Part shown: positions 8,334 to 17,525 of the stretch, piece after piece
Numbering within the stretch: the first letter of the stretch is position 1
How the letters are laid out: every line of letters begins with the position of its first letter
NCBI RefSeq assembly: GCF_016919405.1
Contig: NZ_CP070352.1
Coordinates: 310,001-374,000 of the forward strand
DNA: 64,000 nt
Source of the DNA: Ensifer sp. PDNC004
Lineage (GTDB): Bacteria; Pseudomonadota; Alphaproteobacteria; Rhizobiales; Rhizobiaceae
Reading direction: 5' to 3'
Position numbers and translations under genes: made by a program
Notes under the pieces: generated by a model
Told to the model about the DNA's origin: nothing
Seen by the model: the letters and a program-made list of their open reading frames with translations, nothing else
Database searches by the model: none

Positions 8334-9290
8334 TCACACCGCCGCAACTTGCGCGGCCCGGCGCCGCGCCGCGTAGAGCGAGGCGACGGCGCAGGAGGCG
8401 AGACGCGTGCGCACGGAGTCCGCCCGCGACGTCAGCACGATGGGCACGCGCGCTCCAAGCACGATGCCGGCAGCGTCGGCGTGCGACAGGAAGGTAAGGT
8501 TCTTGGCGAGCATGTTGCCCGCCTCAAGGTCCGGCACCACCAGAATCTGGGCGCGACCGGCCACGGCGGAGGTGATGCCCTTGATCCTTGCTGCCTCCGG
8601 GTCGATCGCGTTGTCGAAGGCAAGCGGACCGTCGAGCAGGCCGCCGGTGATCTGGCCGCGCTCGGCCATCTTGCAGAGTGCGGCCGCCTCGATCGTCGAG
8701 GGGATCTTCGTCGTCACGGTCTCGACCGCCGAAAGAATGGCGACCCGCGGCTCACCGAGGCCGATCGTCACCCAGAGATCGATGGCGTTCTGCACGATGT
8801 CGCGCTTGGCTTCGAGGTCCGGGAAGATGTTGATGGCGGCATCGGTAATGAATAGCGTTTCGCTATGCCCCGGCACGTCCATGATGAAGACGTGGCTGAT
8901 CCGTCGGTCAGTCCTGAGCCCGGTTGCCGACGCCGCGACCTCCTTCATCAACTCGTCGGTGTGCAGGCTGCCTTTCATCAACAGCTCGCCCCACCCTTCC
9001 CGGATCATCGCCACCGCTTTGGCCGCCGCCGCATGGCTGTGCGGCGCATCTACGATCTCACTCTGGCCGAGGTCGAGTCCATATTCTGCGGCAACGCTGC
9101 GGATCTTTGCCTCCGGCCCGACCAAAACGGGCGCGATCAAGCCCATTTGCGCGGCCTCGAGCGCACCGCGCAGGGACGTCTCGTCACAGGGATGCACGAC
9201 AATGGTGACCGCCGGCGTTTCGTCTCGCGCGGTGGCGATCAGGAGATCGTATTTGGACTGCCCAACCGGCAGTTCAGTTACCTCGGACAA
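8334..9290 (-). CDS. pta: Phosphate acetyltransferase (short form, phosphate acetyl/butyryltransferase family)
   Basis: This 318-residue protein has only the catalytic PTA_PTB domain and lacks the long N-terminal regulatory part of enterobacterial Pta. Visible marks are [34 protein letters not shown] and a C-terminal [18 protein letters not shown] segment. It should make acetyl phosphate from acetyl-CoA for AckA; phosphobutyryl transfer is an alternative for this family. The start is a TTG at 9290 behind a strong AGGGGGAA site 6 nt upstream. It lies 14 nt after the PhaC-like gene, suggesting one transcript with ackA and fabI. Confidence 0.85.
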   Translation of the reverse strand: MSEVTELPVGQSKYDLLIATARDETPAVTIVVHPCDETSLRGALEAAQMGLIAPVLVGPEAKIRSVAAEYGLDLGQSEIVDAPHSHAAAAKAVAMIREGWGELLMKGSLHTDELMKEVAASATGLRTDRRISHVFIMDVPGHSETLFITDAAINIFPDLEAKRDIVQNAIDLWVTIGLGEPRVAILSAVETVTTKIPSTIEAAALCKMAERGQITGGLLDGPLAFDNAIDPEAARIKGITSAVAGRAQILVVPDLEAGNMLAKNLTFLSHADAAGIVLGARVPIVLTSRADSVRTRLASCAVASLYAARRRAAQVAAV

Positions 9291-9304
9291 GTCGATTCCC
9301 CCTA

Positions 9305-11521
9305 TCAGGATGCATTGCGGTTGCGAATGGTCTTACCCGCTGCGATCGGAACCGGCGGCTCACTGTCCAGGCGAAATAGCGCGGCAACCTGCTGCAACCG
9401 CTCGGCAGCCACGCCCATCACGGCCCCGGATGCCTCCAGGATCTCACGAAGAGCCGTAAAGGCGGTGCGACGCTCCTCGACCGCTTCCGGCAGCAGCTTC
9501 GGAAGAGCGGCGAGTGCCGCCGCCTCGTCGATCAGCAGCATGAAATACTGCTCCCGCATAACGGTCTTGAAGTCGGCCAGGCTCAGTTGCTTTGCTTCCG
9601 GATGGGAAAGCCGGAGCCGGCGAATGGCCTCAAAGCCGCGTTCATCAGCGCCGCCGCGCGCCATGCCGACAAAAATCAGAGCTCTGGCAAGGCCTTCACA
9701 CGTTCCGCCCTCTGCCATCTGGGCCTTGAGTTCGGCGATCCGCGCCTTGACGAGTTCCCGGTGCAGCAGGCTCTTCTCCGCCTTTCGCGGCGGCTGCTTT
9801 GTGTTGGTGTCGACACCGAGTGCGGCCTGCAGGCTCGGAGCGCCGTAGAGGGCGTGGAAGCTCTGCTCCGAAAGGTACTCGGCCGTCCGCCGCCAGCTCT
9901 CGAGGCCGTCGACGATCTGCTGTGACAGCGCCTCCTGCCAGGCGATAAACGGGTTGCCGGCGGCGGCAGGTTCCCGGTTTTCGCGCACATGGTCCGTCAG
10001 CGCCGACGTCCAGGCCATGAACGGATTGTCCGGTCCGAAAAGCGCATATTGCAGGCGCAGCGGATGCATGTTGCGCATCGCCTCTGCCACGGGCGGCGTC
10101 GCCGCCGCCTTGACCATCGGCTGCAGGTAGGTGCGGTAGAGCGCCAGATTGATCTCCGAGAGCTTCGCCGCGGCGGCGAAACGCCTGTCGTCCTCGATGT
10201 CGTTGCCGCCGAGTGCGCGGATGTCCTCAAGAGTGCGCGACTCGCAGCGCATCAGCCATTCGCCGGAGACGAGCGCCCGGCCCTCGACCGTTTCGCTTGC
10301 CGGCGTCAGCACCGCCTCGTAAAGCCCCGGCGGCAGAACGTCGATCAGCTCGATGTTGGAGGCGAATTCATCGTGTTCCTTCCTGGCGACGCCCGCCGAG
10401 ACGAAGATGCCGAGATGGCCCACGGTCTCGTGCACGGTATAGACGATCGTCTGGCCGTAGGCGCGGATCTCGTCGACGCTGTCGTAGAGATCGAGGATCC
10501 AGTCAAGCGCCTGTTGCGGCGGGGTGATGTTGTCGCCCGTCGAGCAGAAGACCACGATCGGCGAGCGAATGTTGCGCAGGTCGATCGCGGTGCCGTCGGA
10601 GGTTCGTATTTCGCCGGCCGCGAGCTTGTTGCCCACGAAGAGCTCATCGACGATGAACTGCATCTCCTCTGCATTGAGCGTGACATGGCCGCCCCACCAG
10701 CGTTCGAAGCCGAGGTAGCGTGCCGCTTCCGTGTCGATCTTCGAAAAGAGATTGTACTGCTTGGTCCAGAGCGTGTTCGCCGGATTCTGGTTCTCGAAGT
10801 TCTGCACCAGCCAGGCGCCGTCAAAAATGCCACCACCGAGGTCGCCGGTCAGCGCCGTCAGCCAGCTGCCGCCGAGAAGCCCGCCGGAATAACGCATCGG
10901 GTTCTGCCCGCGCACGCCCGCCCAATAGGAAAGCGGCGCGCCGGCAATGATGATCGGGCCGAACAGTTCGGGCCGCAGCGCCGCAACGATCGTGACCGCC
11001 CAGCCCGCCTGGCAATTGCCGATCACGCAGGGCTTGCCATCTGCCTGCGGATGGCGGGCGATGACGGTTTCGAGAAAACCGGCTTCGGCCAGCGCGATGT
11101 CCTCGATCGTCTGGCCCGGAACAGGATCCGGCAGGAAGCCGATGAAATAGCAGGGATGGCCCGCTTTCAGCGCCACGCCGATCTCGCTGTCAGCCTTGAA
11201 GCCGCCGATGCCGGGGCCGTGCCCCGCCCGGGGATCGACGACAACGAAGGGACGCTTCGTCGGATCGATCGTGATACCCTCGGGCGGAACGATGCTGACC
11301 AGAGCATAGTTCACCGGCCGGGCGAGCGTGCGCCCATCGGTAACAAGTTGGGCCTCGAACTCCAGCACATTCGGCGCGGTCTGGGTGCGGTGTTCCTCAT
11401 ATTGCGCCCCACGCTGGCGCATCACATCGAGAAAGAGGACCGAACGCTGCCAGGCATCGAGCGAATAGGAATAGGCATCTGCGAAAGTCGGGATGGTCGG
11501 GCTCGTGGAATGCTTGGGCAT
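9305..11521 (-). CDS. PHA-synthase-like alpha/beta hydrolase (DUF3141 family)
   Basis: This is a 738-residue protein starting at the ATG at 11521 behind AGGAG. The first about 420 residues resemble the catalytic part of polyhydroxyalkanoate synthase. A lipase-like box V-I-G-N-C-Q-A-G carries Cys170, the PhaC-type nucleophile, and is followed by a plausible Asp330 (CSTGDNITPP) and His369 (VGHLGIF). The C-terminal 300 residues are helical and specific to the DUF3141 group. It likely acts on hydroxyacyl-CoA or a related thioester in the cytoplasm, but true polymer synthesis is unproven. As I recall, S. meliloti has a PHB-synthase-like ORF at the same place before pta-ackA. It is the first gene of the cluster, with a Pho-box-like site 112 nt upstream. 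Confidence 0.75.
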   Translation of the reverse strand: MPKHSTSPTIPTFADAYSYSLDAWQRSVLFLDVMRQRGAQYEEHRTQTAPNVLEFEAQLVTDGRTLARPVNYALVSIVPPEGITIDPTKRPFVVVDPRAGHGPGIGGFKADSEIGVALKAGHPCYFIGFLPDPVPGQTIEDIALAEAGFLETVIARHPQADGKPCVIGNCQAGWAVTIVAALRPELFGPIIIAGAPLSYWAGVRGQNPMRYSGGLLGGSWLTALTGDLGGGIFDGAWLVQNFENQNPANTLWTKQYNLFSKIDTEAARYLGFERWWGGHVTLNAEEMQFIVDELFVGNKLAAGEIRTSDGTAIDLRNIRSPIVVFCSTGDNITPPQQALDWILDLYDSVDEIRAYGQTIVYTVHETVGHLGIFVSAGVARKEHDEFASNIELIDVLPPGLYEAVLTPASETVEGRALVSGEWLMRCESRTLEDIRALGGNDIEDDRRFAAAAKLSEINLALYRTYLQPMVKAAATPPVAEAMRNMHPLRLQYALFGPDNPFMAWTSALTDHVRENREPAAAGNPFIAWQEALSQQIVDGLESWRRTAEYLSEQSFHALYGAPSLQAALGVDTNTKQPPRKAEKSLLHRELVKARIAELKAQMAEGGTCEGLARALIFVGMARGGADERGFEAIRRLRLSHPEAKQLSLADFKTVMREQYFMLLIDEAAALAALPKLLPEAVEERRTAFTALREILEASGAVMGVAAERLQQVAALFRLDSEPPVPIAAGKTIRNRNAS

Positions 11522-11632
11522 GATGTCCACTCCTCGGTGCGATTGAAGGTCGGCCCCGTTTCCAGAGCCAATAGAACAACGCAATTCGTCTCGCATTGAC
11601 CTTAGTCAAAGAGACAGGCGGCAGGCCGCGAT

Positions 11633-11650
11633 ATGAACTCGGCATGATAA
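11633..11650 (-). promoter_or_regulatory. Pho-box-like direct repeat
   Basis: On the plus strand ATGAACT-CGGC-ATGATAA is two 7-mers 11 bp apart, matching the reverse complement of the PhoB consensus CTGTCAT-N4-CTGTCAT at 4/7 and 5/7 positions. It faces the PhaC-like/pta/ackA/fabI cluster. The match is moderate, but phosphate-stress control of pta-ackA through PhoB is known in S. meliloti (recalled). Confidence 0.4.
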
Positions 11651-11820
11651 CCCAAGGCCATTGCTCGGGTCGAAGCAGCATAACTGCGGAGTGTTACGGC
11701 GATTTGTCGCCCGCGCGAATTCTTCGCCGTGGACCCCGTTGAAGAAGCATCGTTTCGCCAGCGTTCACTGATCTTTCGCACTGCAGCATTATCCAGAAAT
11801 GGGGAGCGCGCAAGTCAGGC

Positions 11821-11849
11821 CTTGAAATTCCGAACACCGCTTGCCAATT
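11821..11849 (+). promoter_or_regulatory. RpoH (sigma-32) type promoter of htpG
   Basis: CTTGAA at 11821-11826 (CTTGAAA with the next base) and CCAATT at 11844-11849 are 17 bp apart. They fit the alphaproteobacterial heat-shock pattern CTTGAA / CCnATnT and lie about 30 nt before the htpG start. A heat-shock promoter is expected for this gene. Confidence 0.5.
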
Positions 11850-11878
11850 GGGGCGAAACCCAAAGGAGTTGCCAGGCA

Positions 11879-13768
11879 ATGAGCGAAATCGAAATGTCCG
11901 TAGAGAAACATGTCTTCGAAGCCGATGTGGCGCGACTGCTCCATTTGATGGTGCATTCTGTCTATTCCGACAAGAACGTCTTCCTCCGCGAACTGATTTC
12001 GAATGCCGCGGATGCCTGCGAGAAGCTGCGCTACGAAGCGATCGTCTCGCCGGAGCTTCTGGCCGGTGACCCGACCCCGCGCATCACGCTGAAGCTGGAC
12101 GAGGAAAACAACCGGCTCGTCGTCGAGGACAACGGCATCGGCATGAGCCGCGACGAGCTGGTCGAAGCGCTCGGCACGATCGCCCGCTCGGGCACGCGCG
12201 CCTTCATGGAGCGTATCGAAGCCGCCCAGGGCAAGGAGGGCGCGCAGCTCATCGGCCAGTTCGGCGTCGGCTTCTATTCCGCCTTCATGGTCGCCGACAA
12301 GGTGGACGTGGTATCGCGTCGCGCCGGTTCCGAGCATGCCTTCCTGTGGTCGTCCGACGGCAAGGGCAGCTACACCGTTTCTGCAGCAGAGCTTGCCGAC
12401 GCCCCGGCGCGCGGCACGCGCATCACGCTGCACCTGATGGAAGACGCGAAGACCTACACATCGCGCTGGACCGTCGAGCGCGTCGTCAAGGACCAGTCCG
12501 GCCACGTGCCTGTGCCGATCTCGATTCTCGAAAAGCCCGATGCGGAACCGGTCCAGGTCGGCGACGGCACCGCGCTCTGGACGAAGCAGAAGAGCGAGAT
12601 CAGCAAGGAAGACTACGCCGATTTCTATCGAGGCGTCGCCGGCCAGTATGACGATCCGGCGCTGACGGTGCATTTCCGCGCCGAAGGCCGGCACGAATAT
12701 ACGGCCCTTGCCTTCGTGCCTGGTTCGAAGCCCTTCGATCTGTTCGACCCGGACCGCAAGGGCCGGATGAAACTCTACGTCAAGCGCGTCTTCATCACCG
12801 ACGAAGCGGAATTGCTGCCGCGTTACCTGCGCTTCGTGCGCGGTCTCGTCGATACCTCCGACCTGCCCTTGAACGTCTCGCGCGAGATGATCCAAGAAAG
12901 CCCGCTGCTCGCCAGCATCCGCAAGGGCGTGACCAACCGTGTGCTGACGGCGATCGAGAAGCTTGCGGAAAACGAGACCGAGACCTTCGACAAACTCTGG
13001 GAAAACTTCGGCAGCGTGCTGAAGGAAGGCATCTACGAAGACTACGAGCGCCGCGAACAGCTGGTGGCGCTGTCGCGCTTCCGTACCACCACGTCGGATG
13101 AGAGCCAGCGCAGCCTTGCCGATTACGTCAAGGACATGAAGGACGGCCAGTCGGCGATCTATTACCTGACCGGCGACAATCTCGCCCAACTCAAGGCCTC
13201 GCCACAGCTCGAAGGTTTTCGCGCCCGCGGCATCGAGGTGCTTCTCCTGACCGATCCGGTCGATAGCTTCTGGGTGACGTCAGCACCGGATTTCGACGGC
13301 AAGCCCTGGAAGTCGATTACGCAAGGGGCGGCCGATCTCAGCGCCATCGCCAAGCCCGAAGGCAGCAAGGAAGAGGCGCCGCAGGCGAGCCAGCTGGTCA
13401 TCGACTTCGTCGCCTTTGCCAAGGAAACCCTCGGCGCGGCCGTCTCGGACGTGCGCACCTCCGACCGCCTGACTGAAAGTGCGGTCTGCCTGGTGGCACC
13501 GGAACACGGCCCCGACCGCCAGCTCGAAAAGATGCTGCAGGGCGCCGGTCGTCTCGACGATGCCCCCAAGCCGATCCTCGAAATCAACCCGAGCCACGCG
13601 CTGATCACCGCCATGGCCGCAAGCCCCGCCGGCGATACGGCGTTCCGCACGGACGCCGTTCAACTCCTGCTCGACCAGGCGCGCGTGCTCGACGGCGACA
13701 AGCCGCAGGACCCGCGCGGCTTCGCCGAACGGCTGTCGCGCGTCTTCGACCGCGCCCTCAAGGCCTAA
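11879..13768 (+). CDS. htpG: Molecular chaperone HtpG (bacterial Hsp90)
   Basis: HtpG is an ATP-dependent dimeric chaperone of the cytoplasm. The protein is 629 residues, normal length, with the ATG at 11879 placed 10 nt after AAGGAG. The GHKL ATPase domain shows ELISNAADACEKLR, DNGIGM and GQFGVGFYSAFMVAD. The middle domain shows K-L-Y-V-K-R-V-F-I-T-D and PLNVSREMIQ. The C-terminal domain ends FDRALKA without the eukaryotic MEEVD tail. It stands alone as a transcription unit between a RpoH-like promoter and a strong terminator. Confidence 0.97.
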   Translation: MSEIEMSVEKHVFEADVARLLHLMVHSVYSDKNVFLRELISNAADACEKLRYEAIVSPELLAGDPTPRITLKLDEENNRLVVEDNGIGMSRDELVEALGTIARSGTRAFMERIEAAQGKEGAQLIGQFGVGFYSAFMVADKVDVVSRRAGSEHAFLWSSDGKGSYTVSAAELADAPARGTRITLHLMEDAKTYTSRWTVERVVKDQSGHVPVPISILEKPDAEPVQVGDGTALWTKQKSEISKEDYADFYRGVAGQYDDPALTVHFRAEGRHEYTALAFVPGSKPFDLFDPDRKGRMKLYVKRVFITDEAELLPRYLRFVRGLVDTSDLPLNVSREMIQESPLLASIRKGVTNRVLTAIEKLAENETETFDKLWENFGSVLKEGIYEDYERREQLVALSRFRTTTSDESQRSLADYVKDMKDGQSAIYYLTGDNLAQLKASPQLEGFRARGIEVLLLTDPVDSFWVTSAPDFDGKPWKSITQGAADLSAIAKPEGSKEEAPQASQLVIDFVAFAKETLGAAVSDVRTSDRLTESAVCLVAPEHGPDRQLEKMLQGAGRLDDAPKPILEINPSHALITAMAASPAGDTAFRTDAVQLLLDQARVLDGDKPQDPRGFAERLSRVFDRALKA

Positions 13769-13770
13769 CG

Positions 13771-13809
13771 GAAAAGCCCTGGAAATCTCTCCTATTTCCA
13801 GGGCTTTTC
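13771..13809. terminator. Bidirectional rho-independent terminator after htpG
   Basis: GAAAAGCCCTGGAAAT (13771-13786) pairs perfectly over 16 bp with ATTTCCAGGGCTTTTC (13794-13809) around a 7-nt loop. The A/T ends serve both directions, so it can stop htpG and the convergent CoA-transferase gene. Confidence 0.9.
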
Positions 13810-13870
13810 GCTGTTTTCTTCAGGTCGCGCCTCAACGGGACGCTCAGCATCTCACGCTGCGTTAGTCACG

Positions 13871-15046
13871 CTACGACGCGTCCATCCCGATTTCGGCCAA
13901 CACTTCGGCCGTATGCTCCCCAAGCCGCGGCACGCCACGCTCAAGCGCAAGCTCGGCGGCCGAAAACCGGATCGGCGTCCGGACCCCGGGCGAGGTACCG
14001 GCAGCAGCACCCGAATGCGGCGTATCCACCCGCATCTGCCGATGCTCGATCTGCGGATCGGCAAAGACGTCGGCGACCGTGTTGATTGGCCCGCCGGGCA
14101 CACCGGCATCTTCCAGCAACTTCAACAGCGTGTCGCGCTCGATCTTCGCCGTTTCGGCTGACAGTTCCGGCGTCAGCGTGTCCCGGTTCTGCACGCGAAG
14201 CGCATTGGTCAGATAACGCTCGTCAGTCGCAAGATCCGACCGTCCGAGCAAGGTGCAGAACTTCACGAACTGCCGGTCGTTTCCGACGGCAACGATCAGG
14301 TGACCATCGGATGTAGGGAAGACCTGATAGGGCGCGATGTTCGGGTGCGCATTGCCGAGCCGGCGCGGCGCCTTGCCGGAGACCAGAAAATTCAGCGCCT
14401 GGTTGGCGAGCACGCCAGTCATGCAGTCGAGCAGAGCCATGTCGATCTGCTGCCCCTCGCCGGTGCGCTCGCGCTGGGCAAGCGCCGCCTGCACGGCGAT
14501 CACGCCATAGAGCCCGGTGAAGATATCGGCAAAGGCGACGCCGATCTTCTGCGGCTCGCGATCGGGCTCGCCGGTCAGGTCCATGATGCCGCTCATGCCC
14601 TGGACGATGTAATCGTAGCCGGCGCGATGGGCATAGGGGCCATCCTGGCCAAAGCCGGTGACCGAGCAATAGATCAGCCCCGGATTGATCTTCTTCAGGC
14701 TCTCGTAGTCGAGCCCATATTTGGTAAGCCCGCCGACCTTGAAGTTTTCGAGCAGCACGTCCGACTGGGCGGCAAGGCGGCGCACGGCCTCCCTCCCTTC
14801 CTCGGTCGTGAAGTCGAGCACGACGGAGCGCTTGCCGCGGTTGCAGGCGTGGAAATAGGCGGCGTCCAGCTTCTCGCCGTCCTCGCCCGCAACGAAGGGC
14901 GGGCCCCAGGTGCGGGTGTCATCGCCATCAGGGCTTTCCACCTTGATGACGTCGGCACCGAGATCGGCCAGCGTCTGGCCGATCCATGGGCCTGCAAGAA
15001 TGCGGGCCAGTTCGAGCACACGAATGCCCTTCAGCGGCGCTTCCAT
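13871..15046 (-). CDS. CaiB/BaiF family CoA-transferase, probably succinyl-CoA:glutarate type
   Basis: This class-III CoA-transferase has about 391 residues from the ATG at 15046; a TTG at 15061 overlaps the gcdH stop. Family marks are LELARILAGPWIGQTLADLGADVIK at the N-terminus, F-K-V-G-G-L-T-K-Y-G-L-D-Y, YCSVTGFGQDGPY, and the catalytic Asp in GYDYIVQGMSG followed by D-L-T-G-E-P-D. It lies directly downstream of glutaryl-CoA dehydrogenase with an almost overlapping junction, so it most likely activates glutarate to glutaryl-CoA with succinyl-CoA as donor. The substrate is inferred from context. Confidence 0.88.
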   Translation of the reverse strand: MEAPLKGIRVLELARILAGPWIGQTLADLGADVIKVESPDGDDTRTWGPPFVAGEDGEKLDAAYFHACNRGKRSVVLDFTTEEGREAVRRLAAQSDVLLENFKVGGLTKYGLDYESLKKINPGLIYCSVTGFGQDGPYAHRAGYDYIVQGMSGIMDLTGEPDREPQKIGVAFADIFTGLYGVIAVQAALAQRERTGEGQQIDMALLDCMTGVLANQALNFLVSGKAPRRLGNAHPNIAPYQVFPTSDGHLIVAVGNDRQFVKFCTLLGRSDLATDERYLTNALRVQNRDTLTPELSAETAKIERDTLLKLLEDAGVPGGPINTVADVFADPQIEHRQMRVDTPHSGAAAGTSPGVRTPIRFSAAELALERGVPRLGEHTAEVLAEIGMDAS

Positions 15047-15057
15047 GACGGCGCCGC

Positions 15058-16245
15058 TCAAAAGAAGGCCTGGAGGCCGGTCTGGGCGCGGCCGAGGATC
15101 AGCGCGTGAACGTCATGCGTGCCCTCGTAGGTGTTGACGGTCTCGAGGTTCACCATGTGGCGCATGACCTGGTATTCCTCGGAGATGCCGTTGCCTCCGT
15201 GCATGTCGCGGGCCATGCGGGCAATGTCGAGCGCTTTGCCGCAATTGTTGCGCTTGACGATCGAGATCATTTCCGGAGCCATGCGGCCTTCGTCCATCAG
15301 GCGGCCGACGCGCAGCGAGCCCTGCAGGCCGAGCGTGATCTCCGTCTGCATGTCGGCGAGCTTCTTCTGGAAGAGCTGCGTCTGGGCGAGCGGGCGGTTG
15401 AACTGCTTGCGGTCGAGACCATACTGGCGCGCCGCATGCCAGCAGAATTCGGCAGCACCGAGCGCACCCCAGGAAATGCCGTAGCGGGCGCGGTTGAGGC
15501 AACCGAACGGACCCTTGAGGCCCTCGACATTCGGCAGCAGGGCCTCCTCGCCGACCTCGACATTGTCCATGACGATCTCGCCGGTGATCGACGCACGCAA
15601 CGACAGCTTGCCGGCGATCTTCGGGGCGGAAAGGCCCTTCATGCCCTTTTCGAGCACGAAGCCACGGATGGCGCCGCCATGCGCTTCCGACTTCGCCCAC
15701 ACCACGAAGACATCGGCGATCGGTGCATTGGAGATCCACATCTTCGAACCGACGAGGCGGTAGCCGCTCTCGGTCTTGATTGCGCGGGTCTTCATGCCGG
15801 CCGGGTCAGAACCAGCGTCCGGCTCGGTCAGACCGAAGCAACCGATCCACTCGCCGCTGATCAGCTTCGGCAGGTATTTCTGCTTCTGCTCCTCGGAGCC
15901 ATAGGCATAGATCGGATAGATCACCAGCGACGACTGCACGCTCATCATCGAGCGGTAGCCCGAATCGACGCGCTCGACTTCGCGGGCAACCAGACCGTAG
16001 GCAACGTAGGAAGCGCCGACGCCGCCATAGGTTTCCGAAACGGTGACGCCGAGCAGGCCAAGCTCGCCCATTTCGCGGAAGATCTCCGGATCGGTCGATT
16101 CTTCGCGGTAGGCGTCGATGACGCGCGGCTGCAGACGGTCCTGCGCATAGGCCCGCGCGGTGTCGCGGATCATGCGCTCGTCCTCGGTCAACTGATCGTC
16201 GAGGAGGAACGGATCATCCCATTGAAATTGCGTCTTGCCGGCCAT
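15058..16245 (-). CDS. gcdH: Glutaryl-CoA dehydrogenase
   Basis: This FAD acyl-CoA dehydrogenase oxidises and decarboxylates glutaryl-CoA to crotonyl-CoA. The length is 395 residues, with GGGAGAG before the ATG. Family marks are [38 protein letters not shown] (GCDH-like), [11 protein letters not shown] and the catalytic base E374 in [10 protein letters not shown]. It forms a two-gene unit with the CoA-transferase and is divergent from a LysR regulator, a layout known for glutarate/lysine degradation. Confidence 0.93.
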   Translation of the reverse strand: MAGKTQFQWDDPFLLDDQLTEDERMIRDTARAYAQDRLQPRVIDAYREESTDPEIFREMGELGLLGVTVSETYGGVGASYVAYGLVAREVERVDSGYRSMMSVQSSLVIYPIYAYGSEEQKQKYLPKLISGEWIGCFGLTEPDAGSDPAGMKTRAIKTESGYRLVGSKMWISNAPIADVFVVWAKSEAHGGAIRGFVLEKGMKGLSAPKIAGKLSLRASITGEIVMDNVEVGEEALLPNVEGLKGPFGCLNRARYGISWGALGAAEFCWHAARQYGLDRKQFNRPLAQTQLFQKKLADMQTEITLGLQGSLRVGRLMDEGRMAPEMISIVKRNNCGKALDIARMARDMHGGNGISEEYQVMRHMVNLETVNTYEGTHDVHALILGRAQTGLQAFF

Positions 16246-16311
16246 GTTTCTCTCCCATCGGATTATTCAGCTCACGTTATCGCAAGGGGTGCATGGCGTT
16301 TCAAACGAAAT

Positions 16312-16326
16312 TGAGGCACCGCCTCA
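16312..16326. promoter_or_regulatory. Inverted repeat, likely LysR-type operator
   Basis: TGAGGC (16312-16317), ACC, GCCTCA (16321-16326) is a perfect 6-bp dyad in the 234-bp region between divergent gcdH and the LysR gene. It has the T-N13-A form seen at LysR-type recognition sites. Confidence 0.5.
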
Positions 16327-16479
16327 TGCGTCCGGGGAATGGCCCCTCGTCCGGCTTTGCGCGGCCTTGTTGCAAAATCGCTGGAATATGACGACAAGAA
16401 GAGATGTCTTTCGCTCTGCCTGCCCTCCTTGCAGACCGAATGCCAGTGCAACGCCAGAGATCAGAAGCAAGCCACGACC

Positions 16480-17430
16480 ATGGCCAATGACCGCCTCGAA
16501 CGCTTCGCCCACAATCTCGACTGGAACCTGCTGCGCACCTTCGTCGTGCTCGTCGAGGAAGGCAGCATCACGGCAGCGGCCAACCGGTTGCTCCTGCAAC
16601 AGCCGGCCGTCAGCATGGCGCTGAAGCGGTTGGAACAGACCGTCGGTCAGAAGCTCATCGACCGCCGTCCCGGACGTTTCAACCTGACGGATGCCGGTGC
16701 CCGGCTGCATGCCCAGTGCCGCGATATCTTCGCAGCGGTCATCCGTCTGCCGAACGTTCTTGAAACCGCCGGCGATGAGATTACCGGCCATCTCAACATC
16801 CACTCGGTCAGCCACGCCCACAATCCCGCCTGGGACCGCAAGCTCGAAAGCTTCTTTCGCCTGCACCCCAAGGTGACCCTGTCGGTCACGGTCGCAACGA
16901 CCGTGGATGTGTTGAGTGCCGTCGAACGCAATGTCGCGACCATGGGCCTTTGCGACGGCAACATTCCCGACTGGCTGAACAGTCGCTTTCACGTGCGCGA
17001 GCGCTATGCGCTCTATTGCGGCAGAAGCCATCCGCTGTTCGGGGTCGAAGGCGTCGACTTCAACGATCTCAGGGGCAATCCCTACATCGCCTTCATCGCC
17101 GACGTTCTCGGCGGCCAGCACATGAACTCGGTAACCGCCGTGCGCGCGGTCGGGTCTTTCGGTCAGCAGGTCCGCGCCGTCTCCTGCAATGTCGAAGAGG
17201 TGATGCGACTGATCGCCTCCAATGTCGGCATCGGCATGCTGCCGGATCACCTGGCATCACCTGCCGTCGCGGCGGGCCAGCTCTGGCAGCTGCCACCCTA
17301 TAGCGATCTGCCGACCACCGACGTCTTTCGCATTTCCAATCCGAACGCGATCCTCAATCCGGCAGAAGCCGCATTTCTTGCCCATGTGGCCGACACGGAG
17401 CCGCTGGATCACTGCCTCGACGCCGCCTGA
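16480..17430 (+). CDS. LysR family transcriptional regulator, likely of gcdH operon
   Basis: The protein is 316 residues from the ATG at 16480; upstream in-frame codons back to 16339 are not LysR-like. Residues 14-75 form the winged HTH (NLLRTFVVLVEEGSITAAAN, then QPAVSMALKRLEQTVGQKLI). Residues 95-305 are the effector-binding domain. Position and divergence from gcdH argue for control of glutarate catabolism, probably with glutarate or glutaryl-CoA as inducer (inference). Confidence 0.88.
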   Translation: MANDRLERFAHNLDWNLLRTFVVLVEEGSITAAANRLLLQQPAVSMALKRLEQTVGQKLIDRRPGRFNLTDAGARLHAQCRDIFAAVIRLPNVLETAGDEITGHLNIHSVSHAHNPAWDRKLESFFRLHPKVTLSVTVATTVDVLSAVERNVATMGLCDGNIPDWLNSRFHVRERYALYCGRSHPLFGVEGVDFNDLRGNPYIAFIADVLGGQHMNSVTAVRAVGSFGQQVRAVSCNVEEVMRLIASNVGIGMLPDHLASPAVAAGQLWQLPPYSDLPTTDVFRISNPNAILNPAEAAFLAHVADTEPLDHCLDAA

Positions 17431-17525
17431 CCATCATCAGAATTGATAGTCGCCTTTCCGGTTATAAATTTGAACGCGGATGTCGCCTTGCCTATGGTCC
17501 GACCGACAACCAACGGAGGCGGGAC

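Larger units (their letters stand above)
11522..11878. other. 357-bp divergent regulatory region
   Basis: No gene is visible here. It holds the promoter of the minus-strand PhaC-like/pta/ackA/fabI cluster (with the Pho-box-like repeat at 11633-11650) and that of plus-strand htpG (RpoH-like elements at 11821-11849). An in-frame upstream extension of htpG to 11729 exists but carries no family residues. Confidence 0.6.

Noticed and set aside
9989..11599. Plus-strand frame of 536 codons opposite the PhaC-like gene
   Set aside because: It is a reading-frame shadow; the minus-strand protein has a full catalytic triad and a good start.
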